A stretch of 64,000 nucleotides of DNA from Bog-756 sp963727955 (GCA_963727955.1 CAVSII010000007.1:332523-396522); one strand, 5' to 3'; shown: positions 26,905 through 36,480, counted from the stretch's first letter. Notes: generated by a model not told the origin, from the letters alone. A program made the numbers and translations.

Positions 26905-28149
26905 GTGACCGATCCCCCCACCACAGACCAGGGTTCCGCGTCCCCCGGGGCCAAGGCACCCCCCGGGCCCCTCTCGGGCCTCATTGTGCTGGACCTGGCC
27001 AGCGTGGGCCCGGCCGCCCGGTGCACCCGCCTCCTGGCCGACTACGGCGCCACGGTGGTCAAAGTAGGAGCGGTGCCGGGGCGGGGGGCGCAGCCCATCC
27101 GACCGCCGTTCTACGCCTACAGCGGCGCTCGCTATTTCAGTCATGTGGCCATCGACCTGAAGGACGACGAAGGGCGCGACGCATTTCTGGCCCTGGTACG
27201 GACGGCGGACGTGGTGGTGGAGAGCTTCCGACCCGGGGTGGTCGACCGGCTGGGGATCGGGTTCGCCGACCTGGTCTCCGTCAACCCGGGGATCATCCTG
27301 TGCTCGACCACAGGTTACGGACAGTCCGGTCCCCGGGCCGCCTGGGCCGGTCACGACATCAACTATCTGGCCGTGGGCGGTTTTCTGGCCACCTCCGAGC
27401 GCCGGGGCGACGGTGGTCCCCCGGTACCGGGGGCGACCGTGGCCGACGCCGCCGGCGGCGGCCTGCAGGCGGCCATGGCCATCATGGCCGCCGTCATCGG
27501 CCGGGGCCGGAGCGGTGTGGGCGTGCATCTGGATGTGTCCATAGCCGACGGTGTCCTTTGGCTCACCTCGCTGGCCGTCGACGAGTACTTGGCCACTGGA
27601 GGGCCGGTGGGTCCGGGCCGGTCCATGGTCACCGGCCGTTACGCCTGCTACGACACCTACCAGGCGGCCGACGGCGGGTGGTTGGCCGTCGGGGCCATCG
27701 AACCCAAGTTCTACGCCAATCTGTGCCGGCTCCTCGGATGCGAGCACTGGGCCGACCACCAGCTGGACGACGAGAGCCAGGACAAGATCAGGGCTGACTT
27801 CCGGGCCGTTTTCGCCACCCGGGGACGGGACGAGTGGGTGGCCGTGCTGGCGGCCGCCGACACCTGCGTGTCCCCGGTACTGGGGGTGGACGAGGTGGCC
27901 GACGACGACCAGTACGCAGCCCGCCACGCCATCGTGGAGGCGGTTGCCCCCACCGGGAGCCAACCGGCTGGTGGCGACGTGCCGCAGCACTTCCGCCAGG
28001 TGGCCCCGGTGATGGCCGGCATGAGCCATCCACCAGAGCCGGTGGTGGCCGGCGATCCGACCCGCACCGACACCGACCGCCTGCTGGCGGCAGCCGGGCT
28101 CGGGGCCGCTCACATCGACCGGCTGCGCCAGAAGGGAGTGGTGGGATGA
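26905..28149 (+). CDS. CaiB/BaiF family (class III) CoA-transferase
   Basis: 414 aa. 'LIVLDLASVGPAARCTRLLADYGATVVKV', 'VVVESFRPGVVDRLGIGF', 'CSTTGYGQSGPRAAWAGHDINYLA' and 'GSQPAGGDVPQH' fit the family. Asp151 in 'GHDINY' matches the catalytic aspartate that forms the acyl anhydride. It would activate a carboxylic acid using a CoA donor. It starts 12 bp after the dehydrogenase and its stop overlaps the next start (ATGA). Confidence 0.93.
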   Translation: MTDPPTTDQGSASPGAKAPPGPLSGLIVLDLASVGPAARCTRLLADYGATVVKVGAVPGRGAQPIRPPFYAYSGARYFSHVAIDLKDDEGRDAFLALVRTADVVVESFRPGVVDRLGIGFADLVSVNPGIILCSTTGYGQSGPRAAWAGHDINYLAVGGFLATSERRGDGGPPVPGATVADAAGGGLQAAMAIMAAVIGRGRSGVGVHLDVSIADGVLWLTSLAVDEYLATGGPVGPGRSMVTGRYACYDTYQAADGGWLAVGAIEPKFYANLCRLLGCEHWADHQLDDESQDKIRADFRAVFATRGRDEWVAVLAAADTCVSPVLGVDEVADDDQYAARHAIVEAVAPTGSQPAGGDVPQHFRQVAPVMAGMSHPPEPVVAGDPTRTDTDRLLAAAGLGAAHIDRLRQKGVVG

Positions 28150-28679
28150 CGGCCATCGGCCTCGATGACATCGAGGGCCTGGTGGGCACGCCCCTCTACG
28201 AGGAGGAAGGGGAGTTCCCCGTCGAGCAGGGGTACGTGTGGACCACCTGTGCGTCGGTGGAGAACGGGAACCCGCTCTTCTGGGACGAGGAAGCAGCCGA
28301 CCTGATCACCGACGGGCCCATCGCCCCGCCCACCATGGTGTCGGTGTGGTTCCGACCCCACCACTGGGCGCCGGGCCGCACCGCCCAAGGCCTTCCCCTC
28401 CAGGTCCACTTCGATCTCAAAGAAGGCCTCGGTCTGCCCGAGGCGGTGATGAGCGACAACACCATCGTCTTCCACGAACCGGTGCGGCCGGGGGACCGGT
28501 TGACCACCCGCCAGATCCTGCGCTCGGTGAGCGGGGCGAAGACGACCAAGCTGGGAACGGGCCGGTTCTGGGTCATCGATGTCGAGTACCGCAACCAGCG
28601 CGGCGAGATGGTGGCCGTCGAGAGCTATACCGGTTTCGGCTACCGCCGGGCCGACGATCAGGGACCGGAGCGGGCGTGA
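28146..28679 (+). CDS. MaoC-like hot-dog protein (HTD2-type N-terminal dehydratase)
   Basis: 177 aa. 'WTTCASVENGNPLFWDEEAA', 'APPTMVSVWFRPHHW', then 'PVRPGDRLTTRQILRSV' and 'GRFWVIDVEYRNQRGEMVAV' match the MaoC/FAS1-dehydratase N-terminal type. Its catalytic D-H pair is less clear than in the following MaoC gene, so it may be the non-catalytic half of a heteromer. ATG 28146 overlaps the CaiB stop; its own stop overlaps the next GTG. Confidence 0.85.
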   Translation: MTAIGLDDIEGLVGTPLYEEEGEFPVEQGYVWTTCASVENGNPLFWDEEAADLITDGPIAPPTMVSVWFRPHHWAPGRTAQGLPLQVHFDLKEGLGLPEAVMSDNTIVFHEPVRPGDRLTTRQILRSVSGAKTTKLGTGRFWVIDVEYRNQRGEMVAVESYTGFGYRRADDQGPERA

Positions 28680-29164
28680 CCGACACCTCGGTCTCCCCAC
28701 TGCTGTTCGGCGACGTGGCCGTGGGGGACCGCCTTCCGTCCTTGTCCTACCCGGTGACGGCCACCACCGTGGTCCTCGGTGCCCTGGCCGCCCGGGACTG
28801 GCGGCCCATGCACCACGACAAGGACTTCGCCGTCACCAGGAACGGCACCCGCGACATCTTTCTCAACACACCCAACCAGGCGGCCTGGTTCGAACGGTTC
28901 GTGACCGACTGGACGGGACCCTACGGTCGGTTGCAACGCATGACATTCCGCATGCTGGGGTCGATATTTCCCGGCGACACCATGGTGTTCACCGGTGTGG
29001 TCACCGACACCGGCGTTGACGACACCGGCTGCGGGTGGGTGGCCATCGACATCGCCGTCTCGGTGGACGACGCTCCGAAGACGACCTGCCAGGCCCGGGT
29101 GGCCGTGCCCGTGGACGAAGACGACAACCCGTGGCGCCGCAAAGGGGACCGATGGCATCCCTGA
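28676..29164 (+). CDS. MaoC-family enoyl-CoA hydratase
   Basis: 162 aa single hot-dog domain. 'LAARDWRPMHHDKDFA' carries the catalytic Asp and His of the (R)-hydratase 2 motif; 'FLNTPNQAAWFERFVTDW' and 'GSIFPGDTMVFTGVVTD' follow. GTG 28676 overlaps the preceding stop (GTGA), so the two MaoC proteins are translationally coupled and likely form one hydratase. Confidence 0.88.
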   Translation: MTDTSVSPLLFGDVAVGDRLPSLSYPVTATTVVLGALAARDWRPMHHDKDFAVTRNGTRDIFLNTPNQAAWFERFVTDWTGPYGRLQRMTFRMLGSIFPGDTMVFTGVVTDTGVDDTGCGWVAIDIAVSVDDAPKTTCQARVAVPVDEDDNPWRRKGDRWHP

Positions 29165-29228
29165 TGGGGACGGCCCGCCCCACCGCACTCGAGGACGTAC
29201 TCGTGATACCCACAGAGGAGAGCTGAGC

Positions 29229-30356
29229 ATGTTGGATCTTGAATTCAGCCCGGAGCAGGAGATGCTGCGCGAGACCGTCCGCGGGGTGTGTGCCACCACC
29301 TGCCCGCTCAGCGTGGTGCGCGAGATGGAGGACGATCCCGTCGGGTACTCGCCCGAACTGTGGAAGCAGCTCTCCCATCTCGACCTGATCGGCCTGCAGA
29401 TTCCCGAGGAGTACGGCGGCTCGTCCATGACCGCCTTGGAGAACGTGGTCCTCTACGAGGAGTTCGGCCGCTCGCTGGCCCCGTCGCCCCATTTCGTGAG
29501 CTCCATCCTCTGCGGAGGGGTGCTGGTCGGCGCCGGTTCCGACGCCCAAAAACAGGAGTGGTTACCGCGAATAGTGACCGGCGAGGCCATCCTGAGCGTG
29601 GCCTGGCTCGAACCGGACAACGGGTTCGGCCCCCGGGGCGTCCAGATGCGGGCCGAGCCGAACGGCGACGGATTCACCCTGAGCGGAACCAAGCGTCACG
29701 TCGCCTTCGCCTCATCCGCCTCCCGACTGCTCGTCCTGGCCCGGGTCGGGCCTTCCCCCCTGGACATCGACGTGTTCCTGGTCGACCCGACCGCCGCCGG
29801 TGTGACCCTCACCCAACAGATGACCATCGGATCGGACACCCAGTACCGCATCGACTTCGACGGTGTGCACGTGGACGGGTCCGACCGAATCGGCGGGACC
29901 GGGTCCGGCTGGTCCACATGGGACACCGTCATGCACGACGGCGCCATTCTGGCTGCCGCCCAGGCCGTGGGCGGAACCCAGTACGCGCTGGATATCACCG
30001 TCCAGTACGCCAAGGACCGCCACCAGTTCGACAAGCCGCTGGGCGCCTTTCAGGCGCTGGCCCATTACCTGGCGGACGGCGCCACCGCGGTGGACGGGGC
30101 CGAGGCCCTGGTCCATGAGGCGGCGTGGGCCCGCTCGGAGGGCCGCAGCGTGGCCAAGTTGGCTCCGATGGCCAAACTGTTCGCCTGTCAGACGTTCCGG
30201 GAGGTGACGGCCACCGCCCAACAGATCTTCGGGGGCATCGGCTTCACCGTCGAGTTCGACATACAGCTCTACTTCCGCCGGGCCAAGCAGCTCCAGCTTT
30301 CGTGGTGGGACACCCGCGCCCTCGAGGAACGGGTGGCCGCGGCCGCCTTGGACTGA
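29229..30356 (+). CDS. Acyl-CoA dehydrogenase (second subunit type)
   Basis: 375 aa. 'IGLQIPEEYGGSSMTALENVVLYEEFGRSLAP', 'LSVAWLEPDNGFGP', 'AVGGTQYALDITVQYAKDRHQFDKPLGAFQAL' and 'IFGGIGFTVEFDIQLYFRRAKQL' fit FadE proteins. GAGGAG precedes ATG 29229. Together with the dehydrogenase at 25712 it could form an alpha2-beta2 enzyme, as known for steroid side-chain dehydrogenases; this is an inference from operon layout. Confidence 0.92.
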   Translation: MLDLEFSPEQEMLRETVRGVCATTCPLSVVREMEDDPVGYSPELWKQLSHLDLIGLQIPEEYGGSSMTALENVVLYEEFGRSLAPSPHFVSSILCGGVLVGAGSDAQKQEWLPRIVTGEAILSVAWLEPDNGFGPRGVQMRAEPNGDGFTLSGTKRHVAFASSASRLLVLARVGPSPLDIDVFLVDPTAAGVTLTQQMTIGSDTQYRIDFDGVHVDGSDRIGGTGSGWSTWDTVMHDGAILAAAQAVGGTQYALDITVQYAKDRHQFDKPLGAFQALAHYLADGATAVDGAEALVHEAAWARSEGRSVAKLAPMAKLFACQTFREVTATAQQIFGGIGFTVEFDIQLYFRRAKQLQLSWWDTRALEERVAAAALD

Positions 30357-30494
30357 CGCCTCACGGACAGATCGGGCACACGGGCCGGGGGCCACAGCGG
30401 TGGTCACATCGGTACCTGGCCGACCCGTCCTGGGCTACGGTCGGACTGCGGCCGGGGATGGCCGTCTCAGCTCAGCGTGAGGGGGATTGACCCT

Positions 30495-32291
30495 ATGGCA
30501 GACGGAACGGTGGCCGCACCGGATCCCACTGGCGGCGCCCCCAGGCACGGCGCCCTCTTCCGGTTTCTGTTCGTCCACGAGATCGACCAGTACCCGGACA
30601 ACGCCAAGCGTACGGCCTACCTGGCGCTGGCCGTACTGGCCACCATCGTCCTCTACTACACGTACTTCACCCAGACCGGGGTGACCCCCAACATCTTGCA
30701 GTACTACCACATGTCGTTTTCCTTCTACGTGTACATCGTGGTGGTGTCCAACCTGATCGGCGCCTTCGCCTCGCTGCCGGCCAGCAAGACCGACCGCCTG
30801 GGTCGATCCAACGTCGTCATCTACGGCCTGTTGATCGTCGGCCTGTTGGTGGCCGTCGGGGTACCCAACACCACGACCGAATGGCAGTTCGCGGTGGTCA
30901 TCTCGGCCCTCGGTCTGGTCGAGGGGGCCATCCTGGTGGCCACCCCCGCTCTGGTCCGCGACTTCAGCCCCCAGTTGGGGCGGGCATCGGCCATGGGGTT
31001 CTGGACCGTCGGTCCGGTGGCCGGCAGCCTGATCACCAGCATCGTGGCCACCAACACGCTCGACCACTTCGTCGACTGGCAGAGCCAGTTCATCATCTCC
31101 GGGGTGACTTCACTGGTGGTGTTCGCCATCACCCTCTTCTTCCTCAAGGATCTCTCCTCCCGTCTTCGTGACCAGCTGGTGGTGTCCGAACAGGACCGCG
31201 CCCTCATCGAGGCCAAGAGCCGCGGCCTCTCGCCGTCGGACCTCATACGGGCCACCACCCACCCCTGGCGTCAGATCCTGAAGGTCGATCTGGTGGTGTC
31301 GGCTATCGGTATCTCTCTCTTCCTGCTGGTGTACTACGCCGCCTCCGCCTTCTTCACCATCTACTGGGCCACCGTGTTCAAGAATCCCAGCGGCCTCAAC
31401 TTCACCACCGTCCAGGCCAACCGGCTCAACCAGTGGTTCTGGGCGGCCGACGCCGTCGCCCTCATCGTGTTCGGCGTGCTGTCCGACAAGCTGCGGGTGC
31501 GCAAGCCGTTCATGATGGTCGGGGCGGTCGGGTCGATCGTCATGCTCATCGTGTTCCTGCGACAGGCCACCCACACCCACACCTCCTTCAACACCCTGGT
31601 CCTCATCGAGATCTTCCTGGCCGCCTTCATCTCGCTGACCTACGCCCCGTGGATGGCCGGCTACACCGAAATGGTCGAGGCCCGCAACCCGGCCCTGGTG
31701 GGGACCGGGCTGGCCCTGTGGGGATGGATCCTGCGTTTGACCGTCGGTCTCTCCTTCCTCTTCCTGCCCTTGGTGGTGACCTCGGTCAACCCGGTGGTGG
31801 ACAACCTGCCCCTGGCCACACCTCAGATCCAGTCGTTCCTGGTCGAACACCCGGCGTCGGTGGCCTTCGCCCAGAAACACGCCGCCCTGCTTACGCTGGT
31901 TCAAAAGAACCAGGCGGTGGTGGAGCGGGCCAACACCGACCCGACCTTGGCCAACGACCTGGCCGTGGCCGCGGCCATCGGCACGGCCAACGCCCTCAAG
32001 CTCAACTCCCTGAAGGCGCAGTTCAACACGCTGGTGGTTCCCTACCAGGCCCAGCTCAGCTACCTGGCCGCCCACCAGTCCCAGCTCACTGCCCTGCAGA
32101 ACGGCGTGGCCAAATCGCCCAAACAATGGCAGCACTGGTTCTGGGTATGCGTGGCCGGCATGGTGCTGTTCATCCCGACCATCTTCCTCAACCGCGGCCG
32201 GTGGAGTCCGCGGCGGGCCCGCCAGGACCAAGAGGTGCACAAAGAGGATGTGGCCCGCGAGCTGCGGGAGCTAGTGGGGACCGGCGCCTGA
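30495..32291 (+). CDS. MFS-type transporter with a large loop before the last membrane helix
   Basis: 598 aa, longer than the usual 400-450. Typical MFS helices and the loop motif 'SKTDRLGRSNVVIYGLL' occupy the first part and 'FGVLSDKLRVRKPFMMVG' the second. About 120 residues of soluble, Gln/Ala-rich, probably helical sequence (from 'VNPVVDNLPLATPQIQSFL' to 'QNGVAKSPKQW') lie between the penultimate and last segments. ATG 30495 follows GAGGGGGA. Substrate unknown; it follows the acyl-CoA module and could import its substrate. Confidence 0.88.
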   Translation: MADGTVAAPDPTGGAPRHGALFRFLFVHEIDQYPDNAKRTAYLALAVLATIVLYYTYFTQTGVTPNILQYYHMSFSFYVYIVVVSNLIGAFASLPASKTDRLGRSNVVIYGLLIVGLLVAVGVPNTTTEWQFAVVISALGLVEGAILVATPALVRDFSPQLGRASAMGFWTVGPVAGSLITSIVATNTLDHFVDWQSQFIISGVTSLVVFAITLFFLKDLSSRLRDQLVVSEQDRALIEAKSRGLSPSDLIRATTHPWRQILKVDLVVSAIGISLFLLVYYAASAFFTIYWATVFKNPSGLNFTTVQANRLNQWFWAADAVALIVFGVLSDKLRVRKPFMMVGAVGSIVMLIVFLRQATHTHTSFNTLVLIEIFLAAFISLTYAPWMAGYTEMVEARNPALVGTGLALWGWILRLTVGLSFLFLPLVVTSVNPVVDNLPLATPQIQSFLVEHPASVAFAQKHAALLTLVQKNQAVVERANTDPTLANDLAVAAAIGTANALKLNSLKAQFNTLVVPYQAQLSYLAAHQSQLTALQNGVAKSPKQWQHWFWVCVAGMVLFIPTIFLNRGRWSPRRARQDQEVHKEDVARELRELVGTGA

Positions 32292-33723
32292 CAGCTTGTC
32301 GAGGGCGGTGGCGTCGGCCCGTAGGCGGTCGGCCAGCTGGTGCCCCCGGTCGACCACGGTGGCCTGCACGGCCTGGGCCAAGGTGGTCCAGGGCTCGGCA
32401 TCGGGATCGATGTCCTGGCGCAGCTGGTCGACCAGTTGGTTCGACGCCGAACTGCCGGGGGCCTCGATGCGGACACGGTAGGAGGAGGTGTCGGGGCCTT
32501 CGGTGTAGCACCGCAGCGAGGCCACGTTGAGATCCTCGTCGATGAGGATGAGGGACGCGCCCTTGAGCGGATTGGGTTCGGGCGTGTCCACCACCCACCC
32601 ACCGGTGTTGATCACGTCGATGGGTGAGGGGAACGAGGACACGGTCCGCGTTTCCACGAACGGCTTGTGGGTGTGCCCGAAGACAAAGGTCGTCTCATCC
32701 GAGCTCCCGATTTCGGCGCTCACCTGGGCCGCCACCGGTCCACTCAGATAGTCGGTCAGTCCTTCTTGGGCGTGGGGGCTGAGAGCGATCCCCGGACGGT
32801 GCCGTTCACGAATGGCCGTGCCGACACAGGCCCGGAGGACACAGGCGGCGGCGTGGGCTTCGACGTCGGCCTGGGCCCGCGAGGCGCCAGCCGCCTTGAT
32901 GGCCCGCTCGATGGCGGCGATCTCGGCGTGGATGGTCTCGGTGCTCTGCATCGACTCGTACAGCGAGCGGGTGACCCGCATGACGTCACCGCTGTCACCC
33001 ATCGACGACCAGAAGAAGTCGATCCATCCACCGTTGTCCGCCTCCAGCTGCCATGCCTCGGCAGAACCGGTACGGGGTGCACCGAAGACGTTGTCGAGCA
33101 GGGACATCATCCGGTACAGCGGCTCGATGAAGTGACCGTGGCTGAGGAGGACGCAGCGACTGCCGTCATCGGTGACCAGGCCCAGGTTGGGGTAGCTCTG
33201 CACGACGGTCACCCCGCCGGAGGCGCCACCCCGGGCGGCCAGGATCTCCACGAAGCGGTCCCGCACCGGCACGGTGTCGTGGGCGGGCAGCAGCCGGGTG
33301 GCGTGACGATCGGTGGCCGGCGGAATGGACGAGGCGTCACCGGCCAGCCGATGGATGAACCGGTCGTCACTGGCCCGTGACCAGAGGTGGTGATCGTGGT
33401 TGCCGGGCACGAAGCGGACCTCGCGGAGCGACGGCGCCGGCGTCGGTATCGGCATCGAGGGCGGTCATGAACTGTGAGAAGGTGACGGCGGCGTCCTCCA
33501 GGGAGGTCAGGGCCAGCTCGAACAGATCGCCCAGCACCACCAGTTGCGGTGGGTCCTGGCCCGGCCGGCGCAGTGACCGGATGCAGTGGCAGAGCGCGGT
33601 CAGGACGGGGGAGGGGGTGGTCCCGTCGACGTGTTCGCCGTCGTCGGTCACGTTGGTCAGCAGGCTGTTGAGCGCCCCGAGGTGAAGATCGGAGACGCAC
33701 ACCCACTTGATGCGAGGGGTCAT
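32271..33723 (-). pseudogene. Calcineurin-like metallophosphoesterase, split by a frameshift near 33436-33446
   Basis: ATG 33723 (after GAAAGGACGG) opens with 'MTPRIKWVCVSDLHLGALN' and 'LVVLGDLFELAL', the first two metal motifs. The frame then drifts off at about 33440. A second frame carries 'LREVRFVPGNHDHHLWSRA', 'LSHGHFIEPLYRM' and 'VFGHTHKPFVETR' through to 32271. All metal-binding motifs of the family are present across the two parts, so removing one base restores a protein of about 480 aa. The 3' end overlaps the convergent MFS gene by 21 bp. Likely consensus error or recent mutation. Confidence 0.85.
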
Positions 33724-33773
33724 GGCCGTCCTTTCGGGCATGACCGTACTCCACCGGGGATCGACCCGGTCGC

Positions 33774-33809
33774 AAACAGGCGGGGAAACAGGCGGGGAAA
33801 CAGGCGGGG
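33774..33809. repeat. Three tandem 12-bp repeats in a divergent promoter
   Basis: AAACAGGCGGGG is repeated exactly three times in the gap between the phosphoesterase (minus) and the exonuclease (plus). It lies about 30 bp upstream of the exonuclease start. Confidence 0.85.
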
Positions 33810-33839
33810 CTGTTACAGCCACGGCCTACCGTCACCACC

Positions 33840-34487
33840 ATGAGTGGATCGAGGAGGACCCCCACCGGCTTTGCCGTGGTCGACGTGGAGACCACCGGGT
33901 TCTCACCGGTAGACGACCGGATCGTAGAGGTGGGGGTGGTGACCCTCGACAACCGGGGTGAGGAGGTCGGGTCGTTCTCGTCGCTCATCGATCCGCGACG
34001 GGGCCCGGGCCCGACCCACATCCACGGCATCTCCTCCGCCATGCTGAGTGAGGCGCCCACCTACGGCGCCGTCCACGGCCACCTGGCCGCCCTCTTGTCG
34101 GGCCGGGTGGTGGTGGGACACAACGTGGACCGTTTTGATCTTCCCTTTCTGCACGCCGAATGCGTACGCTTCGGGCGATCGGCTCCCATCCTCACCGATG
34201 TTCCCTCGGTCGACACCTGGACGGTGGCCCACACCCAGCTCGGTTTGGAAGGAAGGGCCAACCTGGCCGAGTGCTGCGCTTCCTTCGGACTGAGTTGGGA
34301 CGACCACCACAGTGCGCTGGGCGACGCCCGGGTCACCGCCGCTCTGTTCCGGGCCATGCGGGCCCGGCTGGGCGACGCTGCGCTGGGGATGGCCGAGCTT
34401 CTGGATGCGGCTGGGGCTTCGCTCTGGCCTGGCGCTTCGGGTATGGATCCTCCGTCGTGCCGTCGCGCCCGCTCATTGGCTCGATAG
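33840..34487 (+). CDS. DnaQ-like DEDDh 3'-5' exonuclease
   Basis: 215 aa. Exo I 'FAVVDVETTGF', Exo II 'VVGHNVDRFDLPFLHAEC' and Exo III 'WDDHHSALGDARVTAALF' give the DEDDh set. It resembles polymerase III epsilon-like proofreading or RNase T-type proteins without other domains. The C-terminal tail is Pro/Arg-rich and unlike the family. ATG 33840 is preceded only by a weak ribosome site. Confidence 0.9.
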   Translation: MSGSRRTPTGFAVVDVETTGFSPVDDRIVEVGVVTLDNRGEEVGSFSSLIDPRRGPGPTHIHGISSAMLSEAPTYGAVHGHLAALLSGRVVVGHNVDRFDLPFLHAECVRFGRSAPILTDVPSVDTWTVAHTQLGLEGRANLAECCASFGLSWDDHHSALGDARVTAALFRAMRARLGDAALGMAELLDAAGASLWPGASGMDPPSCRRARSLAR

Positions 34488-34583
34488 CTTCGACTGTTAG
34501 CCTGCGACCATGTCCCCCCGGCCGGCCGCCACCACCCGGTCGGGCACGACGGTGAACCGATCACCGGGCTCCTGAGGCGAACC

Positions 34584-35411
34584 ATGCAAGTCGTCATCCT
34601 GGGCAGCGGCAGCCCCGTCCCCGATCCTCATCGGGCGGGGCCGTCCACCTTGGTCCGCACCGCCGCCGGCGACCTGGTCTTCGACTGCGGGCGCGGCGTC
34701 CTCATCCGGGCGGCGGCGGCCGCATCGGGGGCGAGCGCCTTCCGGGCCTTGTTCATCACCCATCTGCACAGCGACCACATCACCGACCTCAACGACGTGA
34801 TGACCACCCGATGGGTCATGTCTCTCCAACCCAACCCGCTGGAGGTGTTCGGACCGACGGGGACCAAAGCGGTGGTCGAGGCCACCGAATCCATGCTGGC
34901 CCCCGACATCGGCTACCGGCTGGCCCACCATGACGATCTGACCTGGCGCCCGGGCGCCGTGGTCAGGGAGGTCAGCGACGGGATCGTCTTCGAGGACGGC
35001 GGCGTCCGGGTGACGGCGGCGTCGACCGACCATGCGCCGGTGCGGCCCACTGTCGGGTACCGGATCGACCAGGGTGACCGTTCGGTGGTCATGGCCGGCG
35101 ACACGGTGCCGTGCGCCGGTCTCGACCGACTGTGCCGGGGGGCTGACGTCCTGGTCCACACCGTGGTCCGACGGGATCAGATCGAGGCCATCGGTCTGCC
35201 CCGGATCACCGATGTGCTCGATTATCACTCGTCGGTCGAGGATGCCGCCCGCACCGCCACCACCGGGGGCGTGGCCACGCTGGTGCTCACCCATCTGGTG
35301 CCCCCGCCGGCACCCGGTACCGAGCACCAGTGGCGCGACCTGGCCGCCGCCCATTTTGACGGCGAGGTGGTGGTGGCCGCCGACCTGGCCACCCTGGAGC
35401 TGCCCGACTGA
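34584..35411 (+). CDS. MBL-fold metallo-hydrolase (RNase Z-like)
   Basis: 275 aa. 'MQVVILGSGSPVPDPHRAGPST', 'FDCGRGVLIRAAAAASG', 'LFITHLHSDHITDLNDVMTTRW' (zinc motif), 'VVMAGDTVPC' and 'LVLTHLVPP' give the full metallo-beta-lactamase core in the arrangement of tRNase Z/arylsulfatase-like proteins. There is no exosite arm, so a small-molecule hydrolase role is as likely as tRNA processing. Soluble. Confidence 0.9.
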   Translation: MQVVILGSGSPVPDPHRAGPSTLVRTAAGDLVFDCGRGVLIRAAAAASGASAFRALFITHLHSDHITDLNDVMTTRWVMSLQPNPLEVFGPTGTKAVVEATESMLAPDIGYRLAHHDDLTWRPGAVVREVSDGIVFEDGGVRVTAASTDHAPVRPTVGYRIDQGDRSVVMAGDTVPCAGLDRLCRGADVLVHTVVRRDQIEAIGLPRITDVLDYHSSVEDAARTATTGGVATLVLTHLVPPPAPGTEHQWRDLAAAHFDGEVVVAADLATLELPD

Positions 35412-35455
35412 CCGCCTGCGGCCGCGGTGTGACCATGGCCGCTGCTGCCTCCCGG

Positions 35456-36439
35456 TCAGCTCGCCGATCCGCCCACTTCGTCAACGGCCGGGACAGCAGA
35501 AACGGCGCTGGCCCCCGAACCGACCCACTCGACCGCTCCCTCATCGGCCAGGGCCCGACCCCGGGCCCCCTCCAGCATTTCGCCCTCGTTGCCGGACTGG
35601 CTGCCGGCCACCAGGGGCGAGCGGGCCAGAATGACCACCCCCATCACCAGAACGGCCAGGGCCACCACTTCGGACGTGACCCACAGCGGGCCGGAGCGGA
35701 GCTGGTCGGCGAACAGGGTGATGCCGAGGAGGATGCTGACCAGCGGGGCAATGGTCACCATGGTGATGCGTGAGGCGGTGATGGGCCCGGCGTGCAACGC
35801 GTTCTGGATGAGGAACACGGTGCCCAGCCCCGAGACGGCCAGCATGTACGGCTGGAAGTGAGTGAAGACGTGTCCCCATCCTTCGGAGGTGTAGGTGGTG
35901 ATGGCTTTGGTCAGAGCCGCCGTGTAGGCCACGTTGACGGCGGTGGCGGCCCCGAAGGACGCCGCTCGCCACCAGCGCGGACCGCGCAGGGCGGCGACGA
36001 TGAAGCCGGCGATGACGGCGATGAGGATGATGGAGGACACCCACCACTGGTGACTGGTCGGTATGGCGTTCCCACCCTTGGGGGCGGCGGCCAGGAAGAA
36101 ACCACCCAGTCCGATCACGATGACCAGGGACCCGAGCCACTCCTGTCGTCCCAGCGGGAATCGGAACCACGTGCCCAGGATGAGCATGAGGAAGAGGAGC
36201 TCGGTGGTCAGCACGGGCTGGACCACGCTCAGCTCGCCGAAGCGGAGGGCGGTGGCTTGCAGTCCGAAGGACACCAGCATCAGGCCGAAGCCGACCAGCC
36301 AGATACCCCGGCGCAGGGCGTGAGCCATCAGGCTCCACCGGAGGGTGGTCGAATCCGGTGCCGACTCGACCCCGATCCGCTGCAGCACAGAAGTCAGGGC
36401 GTTGACAAAGGCGGCAAGCGCAGCGAGGAGGTAGGCCAC
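35456..36439 (-). CDS. DMT (EamA-like) transporter
   Basis: About 327 aa with nine or ten hydrophobic segments. 'VAYLLAALAAFVNALTSVLQRIG' starts the first helix; 'GELSVVQPVLTTELLFLMLILG' and 'ITMVTIAPLVSILLGITLFAD' are the DMT repeat cores. The last 45 residues are a polar tail. GTG 36439 starts just before the first helix, with CGGAG close upstream; the longer open frame is not hydrophobic. Exported substrate unknown. Confidence 0.85.
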   Translation of the reverse strand: MAYLLAALAAFVNALTSVLQRIGVESAPDSTTLRWSLMAHALRRGIWLVGFGLMLVSFGLQATALRFGELSVVQPVLTTELLFLMLILGTWFRFPLGRQEWLGSLVIVIGLGGFFLAAAPKGGNAIPTSHQWWVSSIILIAVIAGFIVAALRGPRWWRAASFGAATAVNVAYTAALTKAITTYTSEGWGHVFTHFQPYMLAVSGLGTVFLIQNALHAGPITASRITMVTIAPLVSILLGITLFADQLRSGPLWVTSEVVALAVLVMGVVILARSPLVAGSQSGNEGEMLEGARGRALADEGAVEWVGSGASAVSAVPAVDEVGGSAS

Positions 36440-36480
36440 TACTCCGTTGTAGCCGCGATCGGGGGGTAGGGGTAGTCCCC

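Noticed and set aside
31110..32240. 376-codon minus-strand open frame
   Set aside because: It is antisense to the MFS transporter and extremely His/Gly/Glu-rich, as expected of a shadow.
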